DNA of 64,000 bases, from positions 1 to 64,000 of the forward strand of contig CBDDKW010000017.1 of the NCBI GenBank assembly GCA_965230425.1, read 5' to 3'. The position numbers and the translations under genes are program-made. Under the pieces are notes generated by a model. That model was not told the origin of the DNA. It saw only the letters and a list, made by a program, of their open reading frames with translations, and made no database searches. The stretch comes from CBDDKW01 sp965230425 (GTDB lineage: Bacteria > Pseudomonadota > Gammaproteobacteria > UBA1113). Below, one piece after another: positions 8,803 to 17,500 of this stretch; within the stretch, counting starts at the first letter, position 1; every line of letters starts with the position of its first letter.

Positions 8803-9112
8803 CAAAACTAAAAAAAGGCTTTTATCAGAAGCTCATGAAATGGCAAAGGGTTTACATAGTGTTGGTGCCATAGATATTCCAACTATGCGAGAGTTTAATG
8901 CTCTATGCATTCCTAAAACACGTAATCTGTCAGCGGCAAAGATTAAAAAAATCCGTAGATGTGCAGGGGTAAGCCAAGCTGTATTTGCAAAAATTATTAA
9001 TGTAAGCCTAGCTGCTATTAAACAATGGGAGCGTGGTGAGCGTAAGCCAAATGGTGCTGCGTTAAAACTTTTAAATCTTGTTGAAGAAAAAGGCATAGAT
9101 GCCATTCTGTAG
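8792..9112 (+). CDS. XRE-type helix-turn-helix antitoxin (NadS-like)
   Basis: A 106-residue antitoxin with a C-terminal Cro/XRE helix-turn-helix: LSAAKIKKIRRCAGVSQAVF followed by INVSLAAIKQWERGERKPNG. The N-terminal half (LLSEAHEMAKGLHSVGAID) is the expected toxin-neutralising region. It overlaps the toxin gene by 11 bases, so the two are translationally coupled. The HTH presumably binds the operator upstream of the toxin for autorepression. Confidence 0.85.
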   Translation: MKNDKTKKRLLSEAHEMAKGLHSVGAIDIPTMREFNALCIPKTRNLSAAKIKKIRRCAGVSQAVFAKIINVSLAAIKQWERGERKPNGAALKLLNLVEEKGIDAIL

Positions 9113-9183
9113 TAATACCACGAATACTGCCGCAGCTACTTACAGAGCCTGCCATTATATTATAGCAACATTAACTATATTTG

Positions 9184-10773
9184 TTATTTAACAACATAAA
9201 GTGTTTCATGACCACTAAAAGGCATAGTAATGACATTGCCGTCAACCGCAATATAACATTTATAGTTGTATGAATTGCCTATACGGATCTGATTATTATA
9301 AATCGCTCGACAAATGGCATAGGGTTTATTATCAGCAACACCTACAATCAGTTCTTTGCCTTTGCTATATTTGAAATCAGGACTGCCCGACCACAGAATT
9401 TTGCCTGGGCCTACCAGAATTGTATAGTCAGTAGGCTTGTAGTCACGATTCTGCAGTGCAATTGAACATTGTTTATCACGATATTCACCGGGGATATATA
9501 CATCATTCATTTTCGAGCGACAGACAAAAATTGGTTCTCCTTGTCGATCATAACCCGTCACAATAGCATCAGCAAAGGTTGCTGCTGTAGGTTTGTGCCA
9601 GTTAACTTTATATTGACTCACATCAAGCGCCGTATAAGTTTTTTTAGTGACAGTGCTATCTACCTGAGCCACTTTAAAGACTGTCTCGGTTAACGGGTTA
9701 TTTAATGTGATGGCTGTTAAAATCAAAACCCAAGCTAAATAGATATTACATGGTTCCATCGCAGATAACCATCTGCTGCTTTTGACTATCACTGCAGCAG
9801 AGTAGCAAGCGGTATAAAGCAATAATAAAGCATTAGTGATTAATAATGGAAAGGTGAGAGTGTTAATCAAATGTGTACTATTAGTCATACTGGCTAAGTT
9901 AGTGATGAGTAAATAGCTCGACATAATCGAGAGTAAAAACAATACGACAACAAATATATTTACTGTGATACGATAGAAAACAGATAGCTCAACACTATCT
10001 CTGCCATCTTGATACACTGCATTAGTGAAAATTACACCGACGTAGATGAAGAAAGGAATTAAAGTATAAGTAATCTTATTATCTTGAGTCAATGCTATGT
10101 TAAAACCGTGGAAGGTCCAGTAGCCTAGATAGCATATGCCGATGATGGTCATTAATGGGAGTAAGATTTTACAAAAACCTAAAAAGATAAAGCGTAGATA
10201 GGTAACGATCTTTACTGAGTCATAAGTAATATATAAGCCCATGACGAACATAATAGGTGTAATAAACCAGGCAAAAGCACTCGTAAAAAATATATCGCTA
10301 AAAAATTCGATGCCTATGCCAGAGAATAATCCAGCCCATAAGGCTAAAATGCCCCAAGCCAATAAGGTAAATATCTGTGCACTGAATAATAAACAAAAGT
10401 TATTCCAAACATTTTCAAAAAGTGCGGAATAGGGAACACGGACTGAATCATAGTGGTGATACACTTGTTGGAAGCAGTTCAACGCATAAATTGCTAGGAC
10501 AATAAGCGTAGTAAATGCAACGGAAAATGGCCAGCCCACCATCAACGCCGATGCTAATGCCAGAATAAGTGAGGTGATAATAAGTCGTTCATTGTGCTTG
10601 CCATCAAAGGCAAAAATATAAAATAAACCTGAAAAGATAATCAAACTGCGCAGGAAAACTAACCAGGTTTCATCAAGCACGAAATAGTTAACTATATTCA
10701 GCAAAATAGCCATGGCAAGGCCAATGATTATGAACAACTTAAGTGGCTTTGCGGTTATATCTGCGTTTTGCAT
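9184..10773 (-). CDS. DUF4153 membrane protein with two C-terminal DM9 (DUF3421) repeats
   Basis: A 529-residue protein. The first ~385 residues form about ten hydrophobic helices in the DUF4153 style, including the VPYSALFENVWNN loop. The last ~140 residues are soluble and match DM9 repeats: AIVTGYDRQGEPIFVCRSK, then YIPGEYRDKQC and DYTILVG, and a second unit with GVADNKPYAICRA, then IGNSYNYKCYIAV. DM9 domains are best known from animals, where several bind mannose. Fusion to a bacterial multi-pass anchor would display a lectin-like domain at one face of the inner membrane. The gene stands alone between a TA pair and a small zinc-ribbon gene. The actual function is unknown. Confidence 0.75.
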   Translation of the reverse strand: MQNADITAKPLKLFIIIGLAMAILLNIVNYFVLDETWLVFLRSLIIFSGLFYIFAFDGKHNERLIITSLILALASALMVGWPFSVAFTTLIVLAIYALNCFQQVYHHYDSVRVPYSALFENVWNNFCLLFSAQIFTLLAWGILALWAGLFSGIGIEFFSDIFFTSAFAWFITPIMFVMGLYITYDSVKIVTYLRFIFLGFCKILLPLMTIIGICYLGYWTFHGFNIALTQDNKITYTLIPFFIYVGVIFTNAVYQDGRDSVELSVFYRITVNIFVVVLFLLSIMSSYLLITNLASMTNSTHLINTLTFPLLITNALLLLYTACYSAAVIVKSSRWLSAMEPCNIYLAWVLILTAITLNNPLTETVFKVAQVDSTVTKKTYTALDVSQYKVNWHKPTAATFADAIVTGYDRQGEPIFVCRSKMNDVYIPGEYRDKQCSIALQNRDYKPTDYTILVGPGKILWSGSPDFKYSKGKELIVGVADNKPYAICRAIYNNQIRIGNSYNYKCYIAVDGNVITMPFSGHETLYVVK

Positions 10774-10883
10774 TGCTTATTGGTTCTTATGTAGTAAGTT
10801 AGTTTAAGTATAGGGCATGCTGTGCTTATGGGTACAATAATATTGACCATTGCGATTCGTGTAAGGCTCTCCAAAATATACCA

Positions 10884-10913
10884 AACCCGTGATTATTGTG
10901 ATAATCACGGGTT
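10884..10913 (-). terminator. Perfect hairpin downstream of the zinc-ribbon gene
   Basis: AACCCGTGATTAT and ATAATCACGGGTT form a perfect 13-bp stem with a 4-base loop. It lies 38 bp past the stop of the minus-strand gene ending at 10952, where a terminator would be expected. The U-tract on either strand is poor (TTTGG), so a regulatory palindrome is also possible. Confidence 0.45.
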
Positions 10914-10951
10914 GTCCCCGATGAACAGAGTCTCACGCGAAGTGCAAAAGA

Positions 10952-11173
10952 TTAAAATTCAGCACTGCTAATGCTTGAGGCATCTACCCAAGGCATTTTA
11001 GTATTACACTCACCACGCGCAACATTTATAAGTGGATTAATTAAATTTGCAGTATATTTACACTCAGGATATGTACTGCAGCCAAAGAAATCACCGTATT
11101 TCCCTGTTTTTATTTTTAAATGACCTAGATTACATTCGGGACATATATTTTCATTAGGGTTTGTTTCAGGCAT
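10952..11173 (-). CDS. Small topoisomerase-type C4 zinc-ribbon protein
   Basis: A 73-residue protein holding one C4 zinc finger of the kind found at the C-terminus of DNA topoisomerase I. The four ligands are in CPECNLGHLKIKTGKYGDFF and the following GCSTYPECKY. Stand-alone copies occur widely and are presumed to bind DNA, but none of the topoisomerase catalytic domain is present. The last 25 residues are not conserved in any way I recognise. It lies within the TA-rich region and is transcribed away from the second TA locus. Confidence 0.75.
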   Translation of the reverse strand: MPETNPNENICPECNLGHLKIKTGKYGDFFGCSTYPECKYTANLINPLINVARGECNTKMPWVDASSISSAEF

Positions 11174-11385
11174 AACTAATTCTGTAATATCTATCTGTGT
11201 GATGTGAGTATATATGATTGTCTGTTTGTTTAAAGATTTTTCTGGTGATTAAAGTAGAATAAAATACGACGATATATTTTATTGTTTAAAATAATATGTA
11301 CAATTGCATTTGTTCTGGTTATACTCTGTTTTCACATCATTAACAATATTGTGTGGCAAGTACCCCTGCAAAAAACTTGAATAGG

Positions 11386-11403
11386 TGTAGTCTTTAAACT
11401 ACA
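11386..11403 (+). promoter_or_regulatory. Inverted repeat upstream of the second TA locus, candidate operator
   Basis: TGTAGT and ACTACA flank a 6-base CTTTAA centre, ending 6 bases before the ATG of the broken toxin gene. Antitoxins of this HTH class usually autoregulate from such a site. The rest of 11174-11409 shows no gene. Confidence 0.45.
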
Positions 11404-11409
11404 ATTAAT

Positions 11410-11708
11410 ATGTTAGAAATTAAACAAACTAGCGCCTTCATGAGATGGGAAAGTTCGCTTAAAGACAAGCGCGCGCGGGCTATTTTATAGCCGCACGTCT
11501 TTTTAGGCTTGCTAATGGACTTGAGGGTGATGTAGCCCCTGTGGGTAATGGATTGAGTGAATTAAGAATACATTACGGTCCAGGTTATCGAGTGTATTTC
11601 AAAAAATATGGTAACCAACTTGTAATTTTGCTCTGCGGCGGCAGTAAAAAAAGCCAAAGCAAAGATATTAAGTTGGCAAAGCAACTTGTTAATGAGTGGG
11701 AGCACTGA
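11410..11708 (+). pseudogene. Frameshifted HigB/Gp49-type toxin
   Basis: Joined across a frameshift at about 11481-11490 the product reads LEIKQTSAFMRWESSLKDKR, then ARLFRLANGLEGDVAPVGNG, then LSELRIHYGPGYRVYFKKYG and ILLCGGSKKSQ. This is the phage Gp49-like addiction-module killer family. In the raw frame from ATG 11410 a TAG appears at 11488. The C-terminal two thirds stay open in another frame to the TGA at 11706. Only a net one- or two-base change separates the frames, so the loss looks recent or could be a sequence error. The stop is followed 2 bases later by the antitoxin ATG. Confidence 0.8.
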
Positions 11709-11710
11709 CC

Positions 11711-12004
11711 ATGAGTGATAAAAAGTTATATGATTATGATCCTGCATCTGCCTTGGATAGCCAGGAAGCAATTGAAGCATTCATGATTGATGCTTTTGAG
11801 ACAGGTGATGTTTCCTATATTGCAAATGCGATAGGAGTCGTTGCACGGGCAAAAGGTATGACAAAACTTGCCCGTGAGTCCGGTTTGTCACGTGAACAAC
11901 TGTATCGTTCTTTCAGTGAACAAGGTAATCCTACGTTAAAAACAACATTAATTGTTATGCATGCCCTAGGACTTGATATAACGGCTAAAAAGCTTGCTGC
12001 TTGA
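11711..12004 (+). CDS. Addiction-module antidote protein, HTH type
   Basis: A 97-residue antitoxin of the putative addiction module antidote family. The HTH spans GMTKLARESGLSREQLYRSF, then GNPTLKTTLIVMHALGLDI. The ATG at 11711 is preferred over the in-frame GTG at 11696 because GGAG lies 8 bases upstream. The frame is intact while its cognate toxin upstream is broken, so this may be an orphan antitoxin able to counter a related toxin or serve as a regulator. Confidence 0.82.
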   Translation: MSDKKLYDYDPASALDSQEAIEAFMIDAFETGDVSYIANAIGVVARAKGMTKLARESGLSREQLYRSFSEQGNPTLKTTLIVMHALGLDITAKKLAA

Positions 12005-12014
12005 AGCTCATGGA

Positions 12015-12158
12015 TTACTGTTCTATATCCTTATGCAACCATGTTTTAGACTTGCCGGTTTTAATATTTTCAAGCACTTGTAATGCAGAGTAGTAATCCT
12101 CAAGTTCTTCAACTTTTTCTTCTTTTTCATCTTTCTGTGTAAAAGTAAAGTTATTTAT
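12015..12158 (-). pseudogene. Start-less RelB-like antitoxin remnant
   Basis: The minus strand carries an open stretch ending KVEELEDYYSALQVLENIKT, GKSKTWLHKDIEQ and a stop at 12015. This resembles the C-terminal end of RelB/DUF6290 antitoxins, which typically read LEDYYLA then LERI and GEEKTYS. There is no ATG in frame, and an in-frame stop lies just upstream near 12156. No toxin gene follows. It fits a decayed third TA locus; the assignment rests on about 30 residues. Confidence 0.35.
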
Positions 12159-12295
12159 GTGCTAATCTGGCATGGAATTTAATATTGTAATCGTACAGAT
12201 GTAGACCTATCCTATATATACAGAGGTAAGGAATTATGAATTATCTGGACTCTATTACCTAGCGATTCTAGCAATTATTATCTGGAGATAAATTA

Positions 12296-13360
12296 ATGGC
12301 CCAATCATCCCTGTTTGAACCAGCCCAATTAGGACAATTATCCCTTAAAAACCGTATGGTCATGTCACCTATGACGCGATGTCGCGCAGATAAGCAAGGG
12401 GTTCCCTCTGAATTGGCAGTTGACTATTATCAACAACGTAGCGATGCTGGGTTAATCATTACAGAAGGTACTTCGCCCTCACCTAATGGTGATGGCTACA
12501 CGCGAGTACCTGGGATTTATACGCCCGCACAAATTGATGCTTGGAAAAATATTGTAGATGCAGTACATGAATCTGCAGCCAAAATTTTTCTGCAAATAAT
12601 GCACGTCGGTCGTGTTGCGCACCCTTTCAATAAACCCGAGGGAGCTGAAACTGTAGCGCCTTCAGCAATCCAAGTAGAAAACGATAAAATGTTTACTGAT
12701 GAAGCTGGTTTACAAGCAATGGCTATACCTCGAGAATTAACGATAGATGATATTAACAAAACAATTGATGAGTATCGGCAGGCAGCAAAGAATGTATTTG
12801 CCGCTGGCTTTGACGGGATTGAGTTTCATGCAGCTAGTGGTTACTTACCCATGCAATTTTTATCAAGTAATAGCAACCAGCGTACAGATCAATATGGTGG
12901 CTCCGTTGAAAATAGAGTTCGATTTTGTCGTGAAACATTACAAGCGATATGTGAAGTTGCAGGTTCAGACAAAGTTGGATTACGTATCTGGCCAGGTTTA
13001 ACCTTTAATGACATGTTTGATGAAGATCCTGTTGCTACACATATTGAACTGCTTAAAGTGGCTGATCAATTAGGTTTAGCTTATGTTCATAGCTCTCGTT
13101 CGCCTGATCCTGCGCTTGATGTATTTGCATTGGTGAGAAAGTATTTTAATGGTACCAGTATTTTGAATGCTGGCTTTGATTTTGCAAGCAGTGAAGCTGC
13201 ATTAGCAGAGAACCAAGGCGATTTAATTGCCTTTGGGACATTGTATTTGGCTAATCCAGGCTTAGCTGAACGTTTTCAAGAAAAAGAAGCTGTATTTAAT
13301 ACACCTGATCCAGATACTTTTTATACACCAGGAGCAAAAGGCTATACAGATTATCAATAA
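12296..13360 (+). CDS. Old-Yellow-Enzyme family alkene reductase
   Basis: An FMN-dependent NADPH oxidoreductase of the NemA/OYE family (354 residues, normal length) that reduces activated C=C bonds or electrophiles such as N-ethylmaleimide. FMN and substrate segments include NRMVMSPMTRCRAD, LQIMHVGRVAHP, NSNQRTDQYGGSVENR and AFGTLYLANP. The substrate-anion motif, normally HxxN or HxxH, is HAAS (His178, Ser181) in IEFHAASGYLPMQFL, with the proton-donor Tyr183 retained. The start has GGAG 9 bases upstream. It lies between TA debris and hemH, with its own likely promoter. The physiological substrate is unknown. Confidence 0.92.
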   Translation: MAQSSLFEPAQLGQLSLKNRMVMSPMTRCRADKQGVPSELAVDYYQQRSDAGLIITEGTSPSPNGDGYTRVPGIYTPAQIDAWKNIVDAVHESAAKIFLQIMHVGRVAHPFNKPEGAETVAPSAIQVENDKMFTDEAGLQAMAIPRELTIDDINKTIDEYRQAAKNVFAAGFDGIEFHAASGYLPMQFLSSNSNQRTDQYGGSVENRVRFCRETLQAICEVAGSDKVGLRIWPGLTFNDMFDEDPVATHIELLKVADQLGLAYVHSSRSPDPALDVFALVRKYFNGTSILNAGFDFASSEAALAENQGDLIAFGTLYLANPGLAERFQEKEAVFNTPDPDTFYTPGAKGYTDYQ

Positions 13361-13450
13361 AGGTATTGCCCATTAAGAGACGCTATGGGTATAGTCTCCC
13401 CTACCTGACTATAGTATGATAGTGCAATCAACAGTAACTCAGTATTCAAA

Positions 13451-14458
13451 ATGAACAAAACAGGCATATTATTAATCAATCTGGGTACGCCAGATGATAC
13501 GAGTATTAAGTCAATTCGGCGTTATTTACGTGAATTTTTGCTCGATCCACGTGTGTTAGATTTACCAACATTGCTGCGCTATTTATTAGTCTATGGGATT
13601 ATTCTCCCCTTCCGCCCTGCCCGCACCGCTAAGGCCTATAAAAAGATTTGGCAGCCAGATGGCTCACCTTTACGCTTGCATACAGAAGCTTTAGAGACGG
13701 CATTAGCAAAGCAACTTGGCGATGACTATTGTGTTGTGGCTGCAATGCGCTACGGCAACCCTTCAATTGCATCTGCTCTAGCGAAATTATCAGGTTGTAA
13801 GAAAATAATCGTACTGCCTTTATTCCCGCAATACTCCTCAGCGGCTACAGGCTCTGCAATAGAACATTTTTTCGAGCAGATAAAAGCTAACTGGAATTTA
13901 CCAGAGATACAAATTATCCATGAATTTTACCAAGCGCCCGTATTCATTAATGCCTATGCTGAAACTATTAAATCACATATGCCTGATACAGAAACTTACC
14001 TACTCTTTAGTTATCACAGTTTACCTGAGCGTCACTTAGATAAGAGTCACTGCCAAGCCAGCTGTAACCGTATGAGTGCTTGCCCAAGTATGAGCAGTAA
14101 TAATGCTTTTTGTTATCGTGCCCAATGCTACCGCACCTCAGAATTGATTGCCCAGCAACTCGACTTATCTGCTGAGCGCTATAGCACATCCTTTCAATCG
14201 CGACTGGGACGTATCCCTTGGATCCAACCCTATACAGATAAACAATTAACGGCATTGCGTAAACAAGGCATTAAAAATATTGCAGTAGTTTGTCCTGCGT
14301 TCGTGGCTGATTGCTTAGAGACCCTAGAAGAAATAGGTATCCAAGCACAAGAACAATGGCATGAACTTGGTGGGGAGAAATTCACATTGCTGCCCTGTTT
14401 AAATACCGATGAATCATGGGTCAACGGGCTTGCGCACATGCTTAAGCAAAAAAATTAA
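13451..14458 (+). CDS. hemH: Ferrochelatase
   Basis: Inserts ferrous iron into protoporphyrin IX, the last step of heme synthesis. The 335-residue protein shows the N-terminal LLINLGTPD, GSPLRLHTEAL, VLPLFPQYSSAATGSA, the active-site SYHSLPERHL and the acidic CPAFVADCLETLEEI. Between the last two lies a cysteine-rich stretch with five Cys (CQASC, SAC, FCYRAQC). It could bind a [2Fe-2S] cluster as in some bacterial ferrochelatases, which is inference. It is a single gene, 90 bp after the reductase. Confidence 0.95.
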   Translation: MNKTGILLINLGTPDDTSIKSIRRYLREFLLDPRVLDLPTLLRYLLVYGIILPFRPARTAKAYKKIWQPDGSPLRLHTEALETALAKQLGDDYCVVAAMRYGNPSIASALAKLSGCKKIIVLPLFPQYSSAATGSAIEHFFEQIKANWNLPEIQIIHEFYQAPVFINAYAETIKSHMPDTETYLLFSYHSLPERHLDKSHCQASCNRMSACPSMSSNNAFCYRAQCYRTSELIAQQLDLSAERYSTSFQSRLGRIPWIQPYTDKQLTALRKQGIKNIAVVCPAFVADCLETLEEIGIQAQEQWHELGGEKFTLLPCLNTDESWVNGLAHMLKQKN

Positions 14459-14536
14459 TGTTGATTTTCCCGCCATAGTACTATGCTATTCTTCGAGTTA
14501 ATTAAGAAGAAGAGAGTTTACCTGCGTTTTTATAGC

Positions 14537-17500
14537 CTACCTTTTATAGAACATACGCACATCTGTTGCCGTGTTTGATGTCATCATTCGACAGTCATAT
14601 GCATCAAGTATATAGCGTAGACTATTTTCCCTCAGTTCTAGCAAGGTGGTAGCCTGGGGATTGCTATAATCTTCGGCTAAGGTAAGAAATTCGGGCCACC
14701 AGTCTAATAAGGTTCCTAATGTCCCAGAATCACTAGCATTGTTACCATAAATATCTGACAATGCCGCACCTACTTCAATGGATTGTGGCGTATGGTCATT
14801 ATTCAACTCTTCAACAACCAGGGTGGTCAATATAATATTTTGGTCTAAATTAGCAGGTGTAATGACTGCTGGTGGTTGAACTAAGTCGGGTGATGCTTGA
14901 AATGTCGGCGGTATGCGACTGACATAAGTTACTCGATATAATACACGCCATGCACCGTTATCTGAGAATTGAGCATCTCTTAGTGCTGCCGCATTAGGGC
15001 TTTGTGACTGTTGTAACCACACAGGGTCAATAAGTTCACGATTAAAAAAGTCGAAGTTAGCTTTGCTAGGTGGTAAATAAAATGAGACATAGCGATATGC
15101 ATCCACTTTACCAGGCGCTGGTGATTGGGTATATGAGACTGAGTCATCTTGTACGATGGGTGCTGATAAAAAACCATCAGGCTCAACCGATGTCTCTAAA
15201 CTAACCGCTACCGATTTTTCTTTTTCCCGTGTTCCGGTTACTGATACGGTTGTGCTTGCAGAAAAATCAAGTTCTGCATTAACCCCAATTAGCGCTTTGG
15301 CTAAGGCATCACTTTTAACACCACCGCCTACTTCTAGTTGACTCACACTGCCCCATGATTCTGAGTATGAGTCAGCAATACTGGTAGCATCAGAATGCAA
15401 ACCACCATTTGCTGTCCAAACATTATTATTGACAATGCCACGCTTAGCATAGTTGTTTTTCCAATCATAAGAAGGATTATCAGGTAATATGCGACGGGTA
15501 AAGTTTGCTAAGCCACCTGTTGCAATTTTCACATGACTTTTTTGATCGAAATACGCACTGATTTCAGTTTGTTGTTGTTCTATGCGGCGCTTGAGATCAT
15601 AGGCCTCCAGAGGACGGAAATAACTGACACCAGTGCCAGGGTCCTTCATGAGTCCGACTTGCCCATCAAGCGAACCATTCTTGATATAGGTTGGGTTGAT
15701 AGGGAAGTTGATTAAATTTATATCCTCAGGAATATCTTGATTAGGAACGATACTCAGTTTAGCTAACTGACCAGTTGCTTTAATACGTGATGCGTACACA
15801 TCAGCTACTTGTGATTTAACCAAAGCAACGCCTATATTATCAGGAATATAACGGCGCCCTACTTCTGGATTTAATATTTGATCGGCAGGCTCCCAAGCAC
15901 CACCCGGCGCCAAGCTTGTTGCTTGTGTTTTCGTAGTATTGAAACTTTGCTTAACTTCTTTACTAAAACTCAATGAGCTGTTAAGTGACACAGATATATT
16001 AGCCACAGTCTTGACTTCGACAGGCTCTACTTCAACTTCAGCACCAATACCCGCAGACTGCGAGCCTTTAGCTCCACCGGCAATGCCCCCTTCAGCTGAT
16101 AGTGATAGTTGCGGCGTCAATTCTCGGCCACCACTTAAAGCATAACTTGTATCCTGTTCAACTGTTAATACTGCTGAAGTAGCTGCATCATAGCCATTAG
16201 AATCAGTGATGTCATCGACCCAAGCTGCGCCCGTTTGATTTTCACTAGGGATTGGAGGTGCACCTTCGATATAACCCAAAATTTTCGGTTTTGTTTGAAT
16301 TTGACCGATAAATACGGTATCAAGGTCACCGACTTTATAACCTGGTTGTAACAGTAAACTAGCCTCTTGAGGAGCCATATAGCAACGCTTCATGACACTG
16401 AAGGTTTCACCATAAGCATCAGTTTGAACGTCAGCATATTCAACAACGGCAGGTTGACCTGAAATCTTTTGATTATAATCTGTTTCGATACCACCCAAGC
16501 GGTTATAGACAGCTCCTAATTCATTGCTAATTGGTGCGGTGGAAGGCATCCATGTTGGTGCTTGTTCACCAGCTGCAAATACGCCGTCATTACCATGTCC
16601 AGACACATCAATAATATTATCACCTGACCCTGACGAGAAATTCCAATACCCAGCTAAGCCTGTTTCACCACCGCTCAAGGCTCGGTACATTTCATCACTT
16701 AATTGTTCAGAAGTTCGCGCATGATTCCATAGACGAATTTCGTCAACCTCGGCATTGATACCTATTGTATTATTCACATTTTTAGCTAACCCCATGGTAA
16801 ACTGAGTATCGCCATATCCGCCAAATTCATCTGCATGGTAGCGACGTAATTGAGAGTCATTCATTTCATTAGATTTAAAAAATACTCTAGATAATTCGTC
16901 TATATGACGCCACATAGTGGCGCGAGTAAGATGTAACACCACAGAGTCTTCTGTATCATGTGCAACTCTGCCATGCATTTCATTAAAATGCCATGCGGCC
17001 AATAAACCATCATCATTTGTCGGTGCTGTCCTAGTCACAAAGGCATAGTTTATTTCTTTCGCTGCTAAAGTACGCGACCATAACCGCAATTGCCCCATGG
17101 CTCCATCGTATGAAGTACCTAATTGTAACTGCTGATTACTGCCAAGTAATGTTGGTAATCGTATATAATTACTTTTAAAGAACGTGTTTTGCAATTCCCC
17201 ATCGTGATATAACTTAGCCTCAATTTTATATTTTTGTTGGCTAATGGCGCTGTCAATGTTACCTGTAGGACTTGCTATCGCTGATTGAAAGGTCATGCAG
17301 AAATAGGCAGTTTCATTTTGTTGTAATGAAGCATTACTGTATAAATCAATTTCACCTTGATCTGTTGTAAAGACAAAATGAAGTTTTCCATTGGACATAA
17401 TTTCAGCACGATAACTATTTTTACGATGTAATACTGATTGAGGTAGGCTGACTTGATTAGGTTGTAGCCAAAATTCAATACTAGCACTTTGCTCAACATT

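Noticed and set aside
11562..11780. 72-residue minus-strand reading frame over the second TA locus
   Set aside because: It is an antisense shadow of the broken toxin and antitoxin genes, which match known families on the plus strand.
13377..13398. Hairpin GAGAC...GTCTC between the OYE reductase and hemH
   Set aside because: The stem is imperfect and followed by CCCTACC rather than a T-tract, so it is not called as a terminator.
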